From positions 1,426,001 to 1,490,000 of the forward strand of contig NZ_JACFOY010000001.1 in assembly GCF_016102285.1 (NCBI RefSeq): a DNA stretch of 64,000 nt. The letters run 5' to 3'. The translations under genes and the position numbers were made by a program. The notes under the pieces were generated by a model. That model made no database searches and was not told the DNA's origin. It saw only the letters and a program-made list of their open reading frames with translations. The stretch's first letter is position 1, and every line of letters starts with the position of its first letter. Below are positions 9,265 to 18,915 of the stretch, piece by piece. This DNA comes from Bartonella sp. M0177. GTDB taxonomy: Bacteria > Pseudomonadota > Alphaproteobacteria > Rhizobiales > Rhizobiaceae.

Positions 9265-10086
9265 TTAATTACTATTTTCCTTTGTCCGTTTACGATGGTC
9301 CGGTGCCCCTGCCCCGCGCGGCAGTTTGGGTGAAAAATGATCAAGCGAAGAAACAACCCCCCTTAACAGGCGTATTTCCGGCTCGCTGAATGCTGCACGA
9401 GTGAGAACCGAACGTAAGTTCTCCACCATAATCTCTTTGCGCTCTTTCGGGCGAAAATACCCGCGAACATCTAACGCTTCTTCCAGTTGTTCGAAAAGGC
9501 CATAGAGCGTGGCTTTATGCGCCGGCTCCATTTCCTTATTACGAAATGCGGTGTCAGTTTCCCGTTCCAAACCGGATTTCATCCACTCATATGACATGAG
9601 CAAAACGGCCTGAGCAATATTCAGGGAAGCAAATGCCGGATTGACAGGGAAAGTTACAATTTCATCAGCCAGACTGATTTCCTCATTATTCAACCCCCAC
9701 CTTTCCCGACCGAATAGAACGGCAGTGCGTTGTCCCGATTTTTCCCTTATCTGCATCGCATCTGCCGCCTCTACTGCACTCCTTACCGGTTTGAATCCGT
9801 CACGTTCACGAGCGGTCGTGGCAAAGACGAAATTTATGTCAGAAATTGCTTCCCGCAAACTATCAAAAACCTGAGCCCCGTTAATGATGTGATCTGCTTT
9901 GCTGGCCGTAGCTATAGCTTTCTCGTTCGGAAACTCTTCCCGCGGATTGACAAGCCTCAATTCGGAAAGACCAAAATTCGCCATAGCTCGTGCCACCATA
10001 CCGATATTTTCCGGTAATTGTGGTTCGACAAGTACAATAACGGGACCACCCGTCATATTTTCTCTTTTCCTATCTGTTCCAGCCAT
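9265..10086 (-). CDS. trmJ: tRNA/rRNA 2'-O-methyltransferase, TrmJ-like (SPOUT)
   Basis: SpoU-family SAM-dependent methyltransferase of 273 residues, probably modifying nucleotide 32 of tRNAs. Motif 1 is visible in [21 protein letters not shown]. The SAM-binding knot includes [15 protein letters not shown] and [20 protein letters not shown]. The C-terminal helical extension has the [15 protein letters not shown] pattern of TrmJ. ATG 10086 ([10 protein letters not shown]) is preferred; a later Met (MTGGPVIVL) and an earlier one at 10131 are possible. The downstream partner murI abuts it. Confidence 0.88.
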   Translation of the reverse strand: MAGTDRKRENMTGGPVIVLVEPQLPENIGMVARAMANFGLSELRLVNPREEFPNEKAIATASKADHIINGAQVFDSLREAISDINFVFATTARERDGFKPVRSAVEAADAMQIREKSGQRTAVLFGRERWGLNNEEISLADEIVTFPVNPAFASLNIAQAVLLMSYEWMKSGLERETDTAFRNKEMEPAHKATLYGLFEQLEEALDVRGYFRPKERKEIMVENLRSVLTRAAFSEPEIRLLRGVVSSLDHFSPKLPRGAGAPDHRKRTKENSN

Positions 10087-10260
10087 TTCATTACTTCTTT
10101 TATTTCTGATGCGTTTTAATGCGTCTTTCACAGAACCTCAACCAAACATTAACCTTGATCTCGAAAAGAACGACAAATTGCCTTTTTCATGCCTAAATCC
10201 CGTCATGTTTGCAGATGATATAAATTTTTATTGAACCTGTTGCTATGGGGGTCGAGAAAA

Positions 10261-10371
10261 ATGAACATTGAAATTAAAACAACAATCACACTAACAGCAG
10301 TTGCTATTATCACAACAATCATGGTTCTTTGCGCCAATATGACCATTAGCGACGTTCTGGCAATTCTCTAA
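10261..10371 (+). CDS. Putative 36-residue single-pass membrane peptide
   Basis: A small frame starting MNIEIKTTITLTAVAIITTI and ending in DVLAIL. One hydrophobic segment spans most of the peptide after a short charged N-terminus. GGGGTCGAG lies 5-13 bases upstream of the ATG. It stands alone in an 0.9 kb region with no other gene. CTGGCAATT at its 3' end repeats inverted as AATTGCCAG about 20 bases later, a possible weak hairpin without a T-run. Not recognised; it could be a real small membrane protein or chance. Confidence 0.35.
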   Translation: MNIEIKTTITLTAVAIITTIMVLCANMTISDVLAIL

Positions 10372-10997
10372 CTTTTTTCAGAACAATTGCCAGTCCGGAC
10401 ATTCAAATCCGGTTAAAATATTCCGTATCTTATTATCGATACCGTTTCACACTACCGATAATATAGTTTTAGTCGATAGATAATTTTTTGTCGTAACTAT
10501 TGTCTTGCTACTGATTTTTGATTTTCTAGTCCCGTTTTTGATGTCCTATAAATATTTTTCAATTCCGTTGGCATTCCCTGTTTCTATTTGTTCCATCGGT
10601 TAAATAACTTGATGACCAAGCATTGAATGCGCCAATGATATTTTCTTGCCGTTTGCGTCCATCATTTCGAACCAACGTCGTTTTCCTGGATTTTAACCTC
10701 TCTTGCAGCGAGCTGCCGGAAATGACATGGATTTTTCATCGGTCAAAAAGACGTTATCTTTCCTGCCCTCTGCTTTGTTATTCCGATAAATAACGTGCAA
10801 TCATATCGATCACAGATTATGCTTGTCACGATTTAGTGGTAACATGCTGCTTTGAATTCACCTTCGGTAAGATTAGTATCTACCAGTCTCACGAAGGCTT
10901 GTTTGAAATAGAAGATCGGAATATCGCTTGGGATATGACATGCAATTGAAGTTGTTCAATGTGGCGGTCATATCAAAAGATAGAAATAGTTAGGCAA
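10372..10997. other. Intergenic region before map, nothing identified
   Basis: About 620 bases with stop codons in all frames and no recognisable motif, RNA or repeat. It may hold the map promoter near its right end. Confidence 0.5.
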
Positions 10998-11828
10998 ATG
11001 GTTAGTTACGTCAATTATAAAAATGCACCTGTAAAATACACCGGACAAATCCGCATTTACGATGAAGAAGCCTTCATTGGAATGCGTAAAATTGGCCGGA
11101 TTGCAGCAGAATGTCTCGATGCACTTGTCGACATCGTCAAACCCGGAGTAACCACTCAGGAAATTGATGATTTTGTGTTCGCATTTGGTGCCGATCGTGA
11201 TGCTCTGCCTGCCGATCTGAATTATCGTGGTTATAGCAAATCCTGCTGTACATCGATCAATCATGTTGTTTGCCATGGCATTCCGGAAAACAAACAACTT
11301 CATGCCGGTGATATTGTGAATGTCGACGTAACATTTATCAAAGACGGATGGCATGGTGACACCAGTCGTATGTATCCTGTCGGCCCCATAAAAAGAGCTT
11401 CAGAGCGTTTGCTCGAAGTCACGCACGAATCCCTTATGCGCGGCATTTCGGTAGTCAAACCGGGCGCTACTGTCGGTGACATTGGCGCTGCAATCCAGCG
11501 TTACGCCGAGTCGGAACGTTGTTCTGTCGTACGTGATTTTTGCGGCCATGGTGTAGGGCTTATATTCCATGATGCGCCGAACATTCTTCATTACGGAAAT
11601 CCCGGTGAAGGACCTGAATTACGCGAGGGAATGATTTTCACGATTGAACCGATGATCAATCTTGGAAAGCCGGGTGTCAAAATCCTTAATGATGGCTGGA
11701 CTGCTGTTACCCGTGACAGATCGCTTTCGGCGCAATATGAGCACACGATGGCGGTTACAAAAGACGGTTGTGAAGTTTTCACTCTTTCACAAAACAATAC
11801 TTTCTACGTTCCCGTAACACGTTCATGA
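10998..11828 (+). CDS. map: Methionine aminopeptidase, type I
   Basis: Cytosolic di-metal peptidase that removes initiator methionine. The 276-residue protein has the pita-bread fold with all five metal ligands in expected contexts: Asp in [20 protein letters not shown] (both Asp ligands), His in [11 protein letters not shown], Glu in FTIEPMIN and Glu in [13 protein letters not shown] 10998 ([11 protein letters not shown]) fits the family N-terminus better than the frame's upstream start at 10959. No strong ribosome-binding site precedes it. radC follows 16 bases later and may be cotranscribed. Confidence 0.95.
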   Translation: MVSYVNYKNAPVKYTGQIRIYDEEAFIGMRKIGRIAAECLDALVDIVKPGVTTQEIDDFVFAFGADRDALPADLNYRGYSKSCCTSINHVVCHGIPENKQLHAGDIVNVDVTFIKDGWHGDTSRMYPVGPIKRASERLLEVTHESLMRGISVVKPGATVGDIGAAIQRYAESERCSVVRDFCGHGVGLIFHDAPNILHYGNPGEGPELREGMIFTIEPMINLGKPGVKILNDGWTAVTRDRSLSAQYEHTMAVTKDGCEVFTLSQNNTFYVPVTRS

Positions 11829-11844
11829 GTGGGAACCTCAAACC

Positions 11845-12618
11845 ATGGCCAAGAATCCGGATAAAAATGCGTTTTCCGAAGAAGCGTCCTTCGCGTTAAC
11901 GCCCGGACTCTCCGGCCGAAAGCCGGATTTGTCGAAAGATAGCCTTATTGCAGAGAATAAAGGTCATCGTGAACGATTGCGCCATCGTTATTTCGAAACC
12001 AACGGTATCGGTTTTCCTGATTATGAATATCTCGAACTCTTGTTATTTCGTTCGATTCCGCGCGCAGATACGAAGCCATTAGCCAAGGCCTTATTAAACC
12101 GATTCGGCAGCCTTGCCGATGTGCTCGGCGCCGATATTTCACTTTTGCAGGAAGTTCCCGGATGTGGACCTTCTGTAGCGCGGGATTTAAAAATCCTTGC
12201 AGGTATAGCCGAACGTGTAAACCGTGCGGAATTACGCAAACGGGATATTTTTTCATCTTGGGATAAAGTTCTAGGCTATTGCAAAGCAGCCATGGCCCAT
12301 GAAACAAGAGAGCAATTCCGTGTTCTTTTTCTTGATAAGAAAAATGGATTGATTGCCGATGAAATCCAGCAAATCGGCACTATTGATCACACACCTGTCT
12401 ACCCGAGAGAAGTGGTCAAACGTGCGTTACAACTTTCTGCATCGGCGCTTATTCTTGTTCATAATCATCCTTCAGGTGACCCCTCGCCTTCTCGCGACGA
12501 CATCTCAATGACACATATGATCAAAGATGTTGCAAATGCCTTGGGCATAGCAGTGCATGATCATATCATCATCGCACGCAATGGTTATGTGAGCTTTCGC
12601 GCAAAGAAACTTCTCTGA
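11845..12618 (+). CDS. radC: RadC family protein (JAB/MPN domain)
   Basis: A 257-residue protein of the UPF0758/RadC family. The N-terminal half has the helix-hairpin-helix region ([36 protein letters not shown]). The C-terminal JAB1/MPN metal-binding motif is [16 protein letters not shown]. Despite the name its role in DNA repair is unproven. It directly follows map on the same strand. A GCCGCT/AGCGGC stem at 12637-12658 follows the gene but lacks a T-run. Confidence 0.93.
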   Translation: MAKNPDKNAFSEEASFALTPGLSGRKPDLSKDSLIAENKGHRERLRHRYFETNGIGFPDYEYLELLLFRSIPRADTKPLAKALLNRFGSLADVLGADISLLQEVPGCGPSVARDLKILAGIAERVNRAELRKRDIFSSWDKVLGYCKAAMAHETREQFRVLFLDKKNGLIADEIQQIGTIDHTPVYPREVVKRALQLSASALILVHNHPSGDPSPSRDDISMTHMIKDVANALGIAVHDHIIIARNGYVSFRAKKLL

Positions 12619-12710
12619 AGCATAAATGAAAAACAAGCCGCTAACGAATGGCAGCGGCATTATGCAAGAAAGTTATTCGCTTATGACGTTATTAATGATC
12701 GACAGCTCGA

Positions 12711-12923
12711 TTATTCGTCGAGATCGATATCTAGAATCGCCATCGAAAAATTGTAAGACAATTCGCCTTCATCCTCGTCACGATAAATCACCCCGAGAAA
12801 CTCATCGTCAAGATAGAGCTCACAAGAATCATCCTTACGAGGTCTGGGTTTTACCTGCAGTGACTGGTTTTGAAATTTGCGCTTAAAATAGCCATCAAGT
12901 TTCTTGATTTCATCAGGCTTCAC
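12711..12923 (-). CDS. DUF3126 family protein
   Basis: A small acidic protein of 70 residues matching DUF3126, a family found beside cysE in Hyphomicrobiales. The sequence begins MKPDEIKKLDGYFKRKF and contains a KDDSCELYLDDEFLGVIYRD-like beta-rich core (positions about 30-50). No function is known. It lies about 85 bases downstream of cysE on the same strand, so it may share the cysE transcript. Confidence 0.85.
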   Translation of the reverse strand: MKPDEIKKLDGYFKRKFQNQSLQVKPRPRKDDSCELYLDDEFLGVIYRDEDEGELSYNFSMAILDIDLDE

Positions 12924-13007
12924 AGCGATCTCCTAAAAATTGCAATCGTTAAACAAAATGCCAGATAAGGTACAACCCCGCTTATGTAAAGGCGCGGGTC
13001 TTTCATT

Positions 13008-13817
13008 TCACTCATTAATTGATTGATCCATGCTTAGTGCCGGTTCGTTATCTGCTATTTTTCCAACCACCTTTGCCGGCACACCAGCTACTGTACTATA
13101 CGCCGCAACAGGTTTTAGAACAACAGAACAAGCCGCAATCTTTGCGCAATCGCCCACCGTAATATTGCCGAGAACTTTTGCACCCGCACCAATCAGAACA
13201 CCGTGACCGATTTTAGGATGCCGATCGCCGGACTCTTTACCTGTTCCTCCCAACGTCACATCCTGCAACATGGAAACATTATCGCCAACGATCGCTGTTT
13301 CTCCAACAACAAGGCCTGTTGCGTGGTCCAGAAAAATCCCCTTGCCTATACGGGCTGCCGGATGAATATCTGTCTGAAACACAGATGACGACCGCCCCTG
13401 TAAAAATAGAGCGAGATCTTTTCTGCCTTTGAGCCATAGACTATGAGCAAAACGATGCGCCTCTATAGCCAAAAACCCTTTTAGATAAAGTACCGGCTCC
13501 ATAAAGCGGTTGCATGCCGGATCACGATGGAACACTGCGGATATATCACTGGTGATAATATCTTCCAGATGATCCATCATATCTATCTGTTCGATAAATA
13601 TCTGCGACAACAATTCTTCATTGAGTTCGCGCGTCCAAAGCCGTGCTGCAACCCTTCCGGCGATCATTTCCGACAAATTGGCGCGATCAAGGATTGCATG
13701 TTGAAAAAATTCACCTAGAGCAGGATCCTGTTCCAACGCTTCCATTGCTTCTTGTTTGATATTTTTTAAAAGTAAGGCGGGGTCGATAGCTTCACCCTTT
13801 TGTTCACAGCAAGGCAA
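13008..13817 (-). CDS. cysE: Serine O-acetyltransferase
   Basis: Makes O-acetylserine for cysteine synthesis. The 269-residue protein has the N-terminal helical SAT domain (ending around LKGFLAIEAHRFAHSLW) and a C-terminal left-handed beta-helix of hexapeptide repeats. Active-site histidines are in HPAARIGKGIFLDHATG and GDRHPKIGHGVLIGAGAK. The tail is shorter than in E. coli and ends SMDQSINE; the C-terminal Ile used to dock on CysK is not the last residue. DUF3126 lies downstream and an alpha/beta hydrolase upstream, as in related genomes. Confidence 0.95.
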   Translation of the reverse strand: MPCCEQKGEAIDPALLLKNIKQEAMEALEQDPALGEFFQHAILDRANLSEMIAGRVAARLWTRELNEELLSQIFIEQIDMMDHLEDIITSDISAVFHRDPACNRFMEPVLYLKGFLAIEAHRFAHSLWLKGRKDLALFLQGRSSSVFQTDIHPAARIGKGIFLDHATGLVVGETAIVGDNVSMLQDVTLGGTGKESGDRHPKIGHGVLIGAGAKVLGNITVGDCAKIAACSVVLKPVAAYSTVAGVPAKVVGKIADNEPALSMDQSINE

Positions 13818-13871
13818 TTTTCTTAACCTTCTCTTTTGCGGGCAAAATGTTTGCCCTGTCCATACTCATTA

Positions 13872-14645
13872 TCAAGCAACGGGATAGCGCGCCAAAAAAT
13901 TGATGACACCCTTTTTATAGACAGGATCACCTACTGCCAACATGTGATCTCTGTTCGGAATTATTAAAGCTTCTCCATGAGGCAGCAAAGCCACAAGAGG
14001 TTCAGCTTCTCCCGATATCTCGTCCAGAGTACCAACAGCTACCAATGCCGGTTGTTTTATCGAGTGGACTTCGGCTGCTGTCAATTCCTGTTTTGAGGTA
14101 ATAACACAAGCTGCGAGTGCTTTCCGGTCGCTTTTCGTCCTGTCAGCGAACTTTCTGAACATCAGTCCCCTTTTATTGGTAATCGTCGAAATATCTTCTG
14201 CCAAAAGTGCTTCAGCCACGGGCTCCCAGTTTCCTGCACCGGTCACCATGCCAATGCCTAGCCCACCGAAAATAGCACTATTAACATAATCGGGATAAAG
14301 AATAGACATATAGGCTGTGATTCTTGCTCCCATGGAATAGCCCATAACTTGCGCCTTTTTGATCTTGAGATGATCAAGAAGTGCTACGGCATCTCCTGCC
14401 ATTGCTTGTGGCGTATAAACGGCAGGATCATGGCTCTTATCGGAAAAACCGTGTCCGCGATTATCAATAGCGATGACACGGTAGCCGGCCTCGTTCAACG
14501 CACGAAACCACCCCGGCGCATACCAGTTAACATATGAAGACGAGGCAAAACCGTGGATTAATAAAACCGGTTCACCGACCCCCTCTTCCCGATAAGCTAG
14601 TTTGAACCCGTCATGATGGAAATATTGTACGTCTTCTGCACTCAT
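13872..14645 (-). CDS. Alpha/beta hydrolase
   Basis: A 257-residue alpha/beta-fold hydrolase. The oxyanion-hole region LLIHGFASSSYVNWY precedes the nucleophile elbow VMGYSMGARI (Ser in GYSMG). The acid is probably the Asp in VGTLDEISGEAEP and the His that of NRDHMLAVGD near the C-terminus. The substrate is unknown. The upstream DUF192 gene ends 2 bases before this ATG, so translation is probably coupled. Confidence 0.9.
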   Translation of the reverse strand: MSAEDVQYFHHDGFKLAYREEGVGEPVLLIHGFASSSYVNWYAPGWFRALNEAGYRVIAIDNRGHGFSDKSHDPAVYTPQAMAGDAVALLDHLKIKKAQVMGYSMGARITAYMSILYPDYVNSAIFGGLGIGMVTGAGNWEPVAEALLAEDISTITNKRGLMFRKFADRTKSDRKALAACVITSKQELTAAEVHSIKQPALVAVGTLDEISGEAEPLVALLPHGEALIIPNRDHMLAVGDPVYKKGVINFLARYPVA

Positions 14646-14647
14646 GT

Positions 14648-15127
14648 CTAATCCACTTTACATTCACCACATATAGCCGGATGGACGACTTTTTGGCCTA
14701 CCTTTATGTCGTTTTTTCGGACTTCACCAGCATTAAGTTCGATTGTAAAGGCAGCCGCCACATGTGATGAAACAATTTTTGTTGAGTATGGTACTGCATT
14801 TTCCGCAATGGATACAATGATTCCCTTGTCATCAAGGAAAACCATATCGAGTGGTATCGGTGTATTGGCCATCCACATCGTAACAATGCGAATGTCCGGA
14901 AAAACGAATAACATAGCTCTATTGGGAGGAAAATCCTTCCGATACATCAGTCCGGCTTCATTCTCTTCCGGAGTCTTGGCAACTTCGACATTATAAGAGA
15001 CTTTACCAGTGTCGGTCACTATAACGAGCGGTACTCTGTCGACAGGTAAACGCATTGGTTCCTGAGCATAGACCCCTTGCCCCATCGTAAATAACAAAAA
15101 AATAAAACCCGCAACCAGACTTTTCAT
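14648..15127 (-). CDS. DUF192 family secreted protein
   Basis: A 159-residue exported protein with an N-terminal signal peptide (MKSLVAGFIFLLFTMGQGVY then AQ). The DUF192 core has VEVAKTPEENEAGLMYRKDF, RAMLFVFPD and MWMANTPIPLDMVFLDDKG, matching the family. Function is unknown. ATG 15127 is preferred over the ATG seven codons upstream because GAGGAG lies at the right distance before 15127. The alpha/beta hydrolase follows 2 bases downstream. Confidence 0.88.
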   Translation of the reverse strand: MKSLVAGFIFLLFTMGQGVYAQEPMRLPVDRVPLVIVTDTGKVSYNVEVAKTPEENEAGLMYRKDFPPNRAMLFVFPDIRIVTMWMANTPIPLDMVFLDDKGIIVSIAENAVPYSTKIVSSHVAAAFTIELNAGEVRKNDIKVGQKVVHPAICGECKVD

Positions 15128-15207
15128 GAAAGGAAACTCCTCAAACACTTGCGAGTCTTTTAACAGCTATAATTTAGTGGAAATATATTACCCGAAAAAT
15201 TTAATTT

Positions 15208-15786
15208 TTAATGCGTCGGGAATGGTATAGCAATATCCGGATGGATTTCCGCAGCCATAAGGCCTTTTTCACCCCGACCGTAACGTACCAGAACAACCTG
15301 ACCGGGACGCAATTCGGCAAGACCAAACCGCCGCAAGGTTTCCATATGGATGAAAATATCTTCCGTCCCTTCACCCCGCGTCAGAAAGCCAAATCCTTTC
15401 TCCCGATTGAACCATTTCACAATTGCACGTTCCAAGCCGCTTTCCGGTGTCACCACGATATGGGTACGTGCAGGCAATTCCGACGGGTGAACAGCGGTAG
15501 ACAGGTCTATCGATTTAACCTGAATGCACTGCAATCCACGTTCGCCTTTCTTGACCATGCAAACAATACGTGCACCTTCGAGCGCTGTATGGAAACCGTC
15601 ACGTCTCATTACAGTCACATGAAGAAGGATATCCGGAACACCGGCAATATCCGGAACGATGAAACCATAGCCTTTGCTTACATCGAACCATTTGATGCTG
15701 CCACTTATTTCGACAACATCTGTTGCTGCTGTTTCAGAACTATCTTGAGATGGAAGAAAGCCTTCCATTATTTCGTCACTCGCCAT
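15208..15786 (-). CDS. Two-domain cold-shock (CSD) protein
   Basis: About 192 residues with two OB-fold cold-shock domains. The first has SIKWFDVSKGYGFIVPD (RNP1-like KGYGFIV) near residue 30. The second has IVKWFNREKGFGFLTRGEG (KGFGFL) and DIFIHMETLRRFGL near residue 135. Double CSD proteins of this size are standard in Hyphomicrobiales, separate from the small CspA proteins. They bind single-stranded nucleic acid and are often stress- or stationary-phase-induced. ATG 15786 (MASDEIMEG) is preferred; an upstream start at 15813 is possible. Confidence 0.88.
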   Translation of the reverse strand: MASDEIMEGFLPSQDSSETAATDVVEISGSIKWFDVSKGYGFIVPDIAGVPDILLHVTVMRRDGFHTALEGARIVCMVKKGERGLQCIQVKSIDLSTAVHPSELPARTHIVVTPESGLERAIVKWFNREKGFGFLTRGEGTEDIFIHMETLRRFGLAELRPGQVVLVRYGRGEKGLMAAEIHPDIAIPFPTH

Positions 15787-16008
15787 AATTCTCACAGTCC
15801 TATTGATAGTCATTAATCACGTATGATTCTCTTTACGACCAGTTAATATAGCTCGGTCCTAGTGGCGCAAGTCCCCTTAACAAGATTTCCCCAAATAGTA
15901 GAAGCATTGTGACAAGAAATCTTTTTCGACCATTTTTACATCGATTGCGATATTCACATCGGCTTCAAAAAACGTTAAAATTTTTTTCGAGAGAAAGTGA
16001 GAAACAAA

Positions 16009-16449
16009 ATGCGCTACCTACATACTATGGTTCGGGTCAAAGACCTCGAGCAATCACTCCATTTCTATTGCACCATATTCGGGTTAACGGAAACCCGTCG
16101 TATCGAAAATGAAAAAGGGCGTTTTACCCTTGTCTATCTGGCTGCACCTGATGACGTGGATTCGGCTAAAAATAGGCATTCTCCGGAACTCGAGCTTACC
16201 TATAATTGGGATAAGGAAGATTATCACGGCGGGCGCAATTTTGGTCATCTCGCTTATGAAGTGGACAATATCTACGAAACTTGCAAACATCTATCGGAGC
16301 AGGGAATCATTATCAATCGTCCACCGCGTGACGGACATATGGCTTTTATAAAATCGCCTGACGGTATATCCATCGAATTACTGCAAAAAGGCGAAAAACT
16401 CGCGCCCCAAGAACCGTGGGCTTCGATGAACAATACTGGAACTTGGTGA
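16009..16449 (+). CDS. gloA: Glyoxalase I (lactoylglutathione lyase)
   Basis: Metal-dependent isomerase of the hemithioacetal of methylglyoxal and glutathione, 146 residues. Both beta-alpha-beta modules of the vicinal-oxygen-chelate fold are visible: [16 protein letters not shown] with the first His ligand, ELELTYN with the first Glu, FGHLAYEV with the second His, and ISIELLQKG with the second Glu. ATG 16009 follows GAGAGAAAGTGAG. The gene stands alone. Confidence 0.93.
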   Translation: MRYLHTMVRVKDLEQSLHFYCTIFGLTETRRIENEKGRFTLVYLAAPDDVDSAKNRHSPELELTYNWDKEDYHGGRNFGHLAYEVDNIYETCKHLSEQGIIINRPPRDGHMAFIKSPDGISIELLQKGEKLAPQEPWASMNNTGTW

Positions 16450-16572
16450 AGCTATTCTTGAATTTTATAAATATAGATGGATTTTGGTTCCGTAACTTGT
16501 ACAGGAAACCGGTTTATATTATGAAGTTTTAAAATAAAAAATTCATTCTAAAAAAGAGAGGGATAAATCATT

Positions 16573-17706
16573 ATGGCTTTCAAACATTTAATTGCGACAG
16601 CTATCGCTGTCACAGCGCTGAATTTCAGTGCTCTTGCCGACGAACCCATCAAAATTGGAGTGTTTCTTCCGCTGACCGGACAAAATGCTTTTGGTGGACA
16701 ACTCGAGCTTGAAGGTGTTCAACTCGCCAATAAAATCAAACCAGAGGTACTCGGACGCAAAGTAGAACTTGTCGTTGTGGATAATAAATCCGATAAAGTC
16801 GAGGCAGCCAATGCGGTCATGAGACTTACTGCATCCGATAAAGTCAACGGGATTATCGGAACTTATGGTTCGTCGCTCGCGCTTGCCGGTGGCGAGGTTT
16901 CAGAGCCTGCGAAAACTCCGGCAATTGCAACATCGGCAACAAACCCGCTCGTCACCCAAGGGAAAAAATATTATTTCCGCGCCTGTTTCATTGACCCTTA
17001 TCAGGGTGCCGGAGCAGCAACATACGCTTTTAATACATTACACGCGAAAAAAGCAGCCATCTTGAAGGATGTTTCAAACGATTACGCAATCGGACTTGCA
17101 AACTTTTTTGACAGCTCCTTCAAAAAACTTGGCGGCGAAGTTGTAGCGAACCTTAATTATAACTCGGGTGATCAGGATTTTTCGGCTGCCCTCACCCAGA
17201 TCATTGCCGAACAACCGGATGTATTGTTCATTCCAGCCTATTTTGCCGAAGGAGCGATTATCCTGAAGCAGGCTCGCGAACTTGGTGCGACATTCCGTAT
17301 TATGGGTGGTGACGCCATGGATAATCCGGAAACAGTTACAATCGGCGGAAGCGCCTCCGAAGGTTTCCTGCACACAACCTTCCCTTATGACGCCAATATG
17401 CCGAATATGCCCGCGGCAGCTGCAAACTTCACTAAAGAGTGGAGAGCTACCTATCCTAACAAAGAACCGAACGTTAACGCGGTTCTGGGCTATACCTCCT
17501 ATATGATGTTTATGAATGCGATCGAAAAAGCCGGAAGTAGCGACCGTGAGGCAATTACAGCCGAACTTGCAAAACTGAAAGACTTCGAAACGCCATTCGG
17601 TGCTATGACTATGGACGCAAATCATAATCCTGAAATTCCGATCGGCGTGATCGAAATCAAGGACGGAAAGCGTGTCTATCTCGGTGAGGTGAAACCTGCA
17701 TTGTAA
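16573..17706 (+). CDS. livJ: Branched-chain amino-acid ABC transporter, substrate-binding protein
   Basis: Periplasmic binding protein of 377 residues with a clear signal peptide (MAFKHLIATAIAVTALNFS, then ALAD cleavage). The mature start EPIKIGVFLPLTGQNAFGG is typical of the Liv/Leu/Ile/Val-binding family. The type I binding fold continues through GIIGTYGSSLAL and ILKDVSNDYAIGLA. It opens a five-gene import operon. True specificity (LIV, urea, amide) cannot be fixed from the sequence. The gene is followed by a stem-loop that probably separates its expression level from the membrane genes. Confidence 0.9.
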   Translation: MAFKHLIATAIAVTALNFSALADEPIKIGVFLPLTGQNAFGGQLELEGVQLANKIKPEVLGRKVELVVVDNKSDKVEAANAVMRLTASDKVNGIIGTYGSSLALAGGEVSEPAKTPAIATSATNPLVTQGKKYYFRACFIDPYQGAGAATYAFNTLHAKKAAILKDVSNDYAIGLANFFDSSFKKLGGEVVANLNYNSGDQDFSAALTQIIAEQPDVLFIPAYFAEGAIILKQARELGATFRIMGGDAMDNPETVTIGGSASEGFLHTTFPYDANMPNMPAAAANFTKEWRATYPNKEPNVNAVLGYTSYMMFMNAIEKAGSSDREAITAELAKLKDFETPFGAMTMDANHNPEIPIGVIEIKDGKRVYLGEVKPAL

Positions 17707-17708
17707 GA

Positions 17709-17740
17709 GGATAAATCCATTATAAGGGGATAAATCCATT
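17709..17740 (+). repeat. Direct repeat copying the livJ start region
   Basis: GGATAAATCCATT occurs at 17709-17721 and 17728-17740 (19-base period). A near copy, GGATAAATCATT, lies at 16561-16572 immediately before the livJ ATG. The livJ translation-initiation leader therefore seems to be duplicated after the gene. Confidence 0.6.
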
Positions 17741-17749
17741 TTAATGAAC

Positions 17750-17778
17750 GATCCGGTCGAAATAAACTCGACCGGATC
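17750..17778 (+). promoter_or_regulatory. Stem-loop between livJ and livH
   Basis: GATCCGGTCGA (17750-17760) and TCGACCGGATC (17768-17778) form a perfect 11-bp stem with a 7-base loop. The T-run after it is weak. Such hairpins after binding-protein genes act as partial terminators or 3' mRNA stabilisers, giving more binding protein than permease. Confidence 0.7.
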
Positions 17779-17838
17779 AATTTGGTTGTGTATGTGCTTT
17801 CTAAACAATACGCGTTTGAGTATCAGGAAGGCTAAAAC

Positions 17839-18915
17839 ATGAGCACGGAAATGTTCGTTCAACATTTCTTTAATGCTTTGGCGTTAGGGGCACTATATGG
17901 ATTAATAGCCATTGGATACACAATGGTTTATGGCATTTTGCGACTCATCAATTTCGCTCATGGCGATATTTTTATGCTCGGTGCCTATTTTGTTTTTTTC
18001 TCGACAATCAGTTTTATGCCGGCATGGGCGGCAGTACTCCTCATCCTTTTGGCAATTGTCGTTTATTATTCTGTCTTTATCGGTTTCAAAAAACAGATCA
18101 AATCCTATTGGGCGGCTTTGTTCATCATTCTGGTTTTGGCGCTTGCTTATTATGCGTTCATAAGCCCGCAAAACTTCGCGCCTGTCTGGCTGCTTGCAGT
18201 CTGTTTTGCTGTCTTTGTAACCAGTGCCGGTGGTATCGCGGTCGATCGTATCGCTTACCGTCCTTTGCGTGATGCACCCCGTATTTCAGCACTTATCAGT
18301 GCAATCGGCATGTCATTCCTTATCGAAAACCTCGCAACGGTACTGTTTACCGGCGTGCCGAAAAGCGTAAAACAACCGGAACTCCTTGTAACGCCCATTC
18401 AATGGCATCTTGGCGAAGGCGCCCAAGGTGTCATCCGCATTGTGCCAATGGCTTTGATCGTCCCTATTGTCTCGCTTATTCTTGTTATCCTTCTTTTATG
18501 GATTATCAATAAAACGAAACCCGGCTTGGCTATGCGCGCTATTTCACGTGACATTGAAACAACGCGGTTAATGGGTGTATCCGTCGATAAAATTATCGCA
18601 TTTACGTTCGGTCTTGGATCAGCACTTGCGGCAATTGCCGGTATTATGTGGGCGCTACGTTACCCGCAAATAAACCCCTATATGGGGGTCATTCCGGGAC
18701 TTAAGGCCTTCATTGCAGCAGTTATCGGCGGTATTGGGTCGGTTGAAGGCGCAATGCTGGGCGGGCTACTTTTGGGATTTATCGAAATTATGATTATTGC
18801 ATTTTTCCCGTCGCTCTCGGGCTATCGGGATGCATTTGCCTTTATCATGCTTATCATGATCCTGCTTGTTATGCCGACAGGGCTTATGGGTAAGAAAAGT
18901 GAGGAAAAAATCTGA
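17839..18915 (+). CDS. livH: Branched-chain amino-acid ABC transporter permease LivH
   Basis: Inner-membrane permease of 358 residues. The LivH signature GLIAIGYTMVYGILRLINFAH-type start is visible at about residues 20-40 (Gly-Leu, then INFAHGD). AMRAISRDIETTRLMGVSVD is the cytoplasmic EAA-type loop that contacts the ATPases. It is longer than E. coli LivH because of an extra hydrophobic stretch near residues 55-110. The stop overlaps livM by one base. Confidence 0.92.
   Translation: MSTEMFVQHFFNALALGALYGLIAIGYTMVYGILRLINFAHGDIFMLGAYFVFFSTISFMPAWAAVLLILLAIVVYYSVFIGFKKQIKSYWAALFIILVLALAYYAFISPQNFAPVWLLAVCFAVFVTSAGGIAVDRIAYRPLRDAPRISALISAIGMSFLIENLATVLFTGVPKSVKQPELLVTPIQWHLGEGAQGVIRIVPMALIVPIVSLILVILLLWIINKTKPGLAMRAISRDIETTRLMGVSVDKIIAFTFGLGSALAAIAGIMWALRYPQINPYMGVIPGLKAFIAAVIGGIGSVEGAMLGGLLLGFIEIMIIAFFPSLSGYRDAFAFIMLIMILLVMPTGLMGKKSEEKI

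Noticed and set aside
12637-12658. Hairpin GCCGCT/AGCGGC after radC as terminator
   Set aside because: Six-base stem without a following T-run on either strand.
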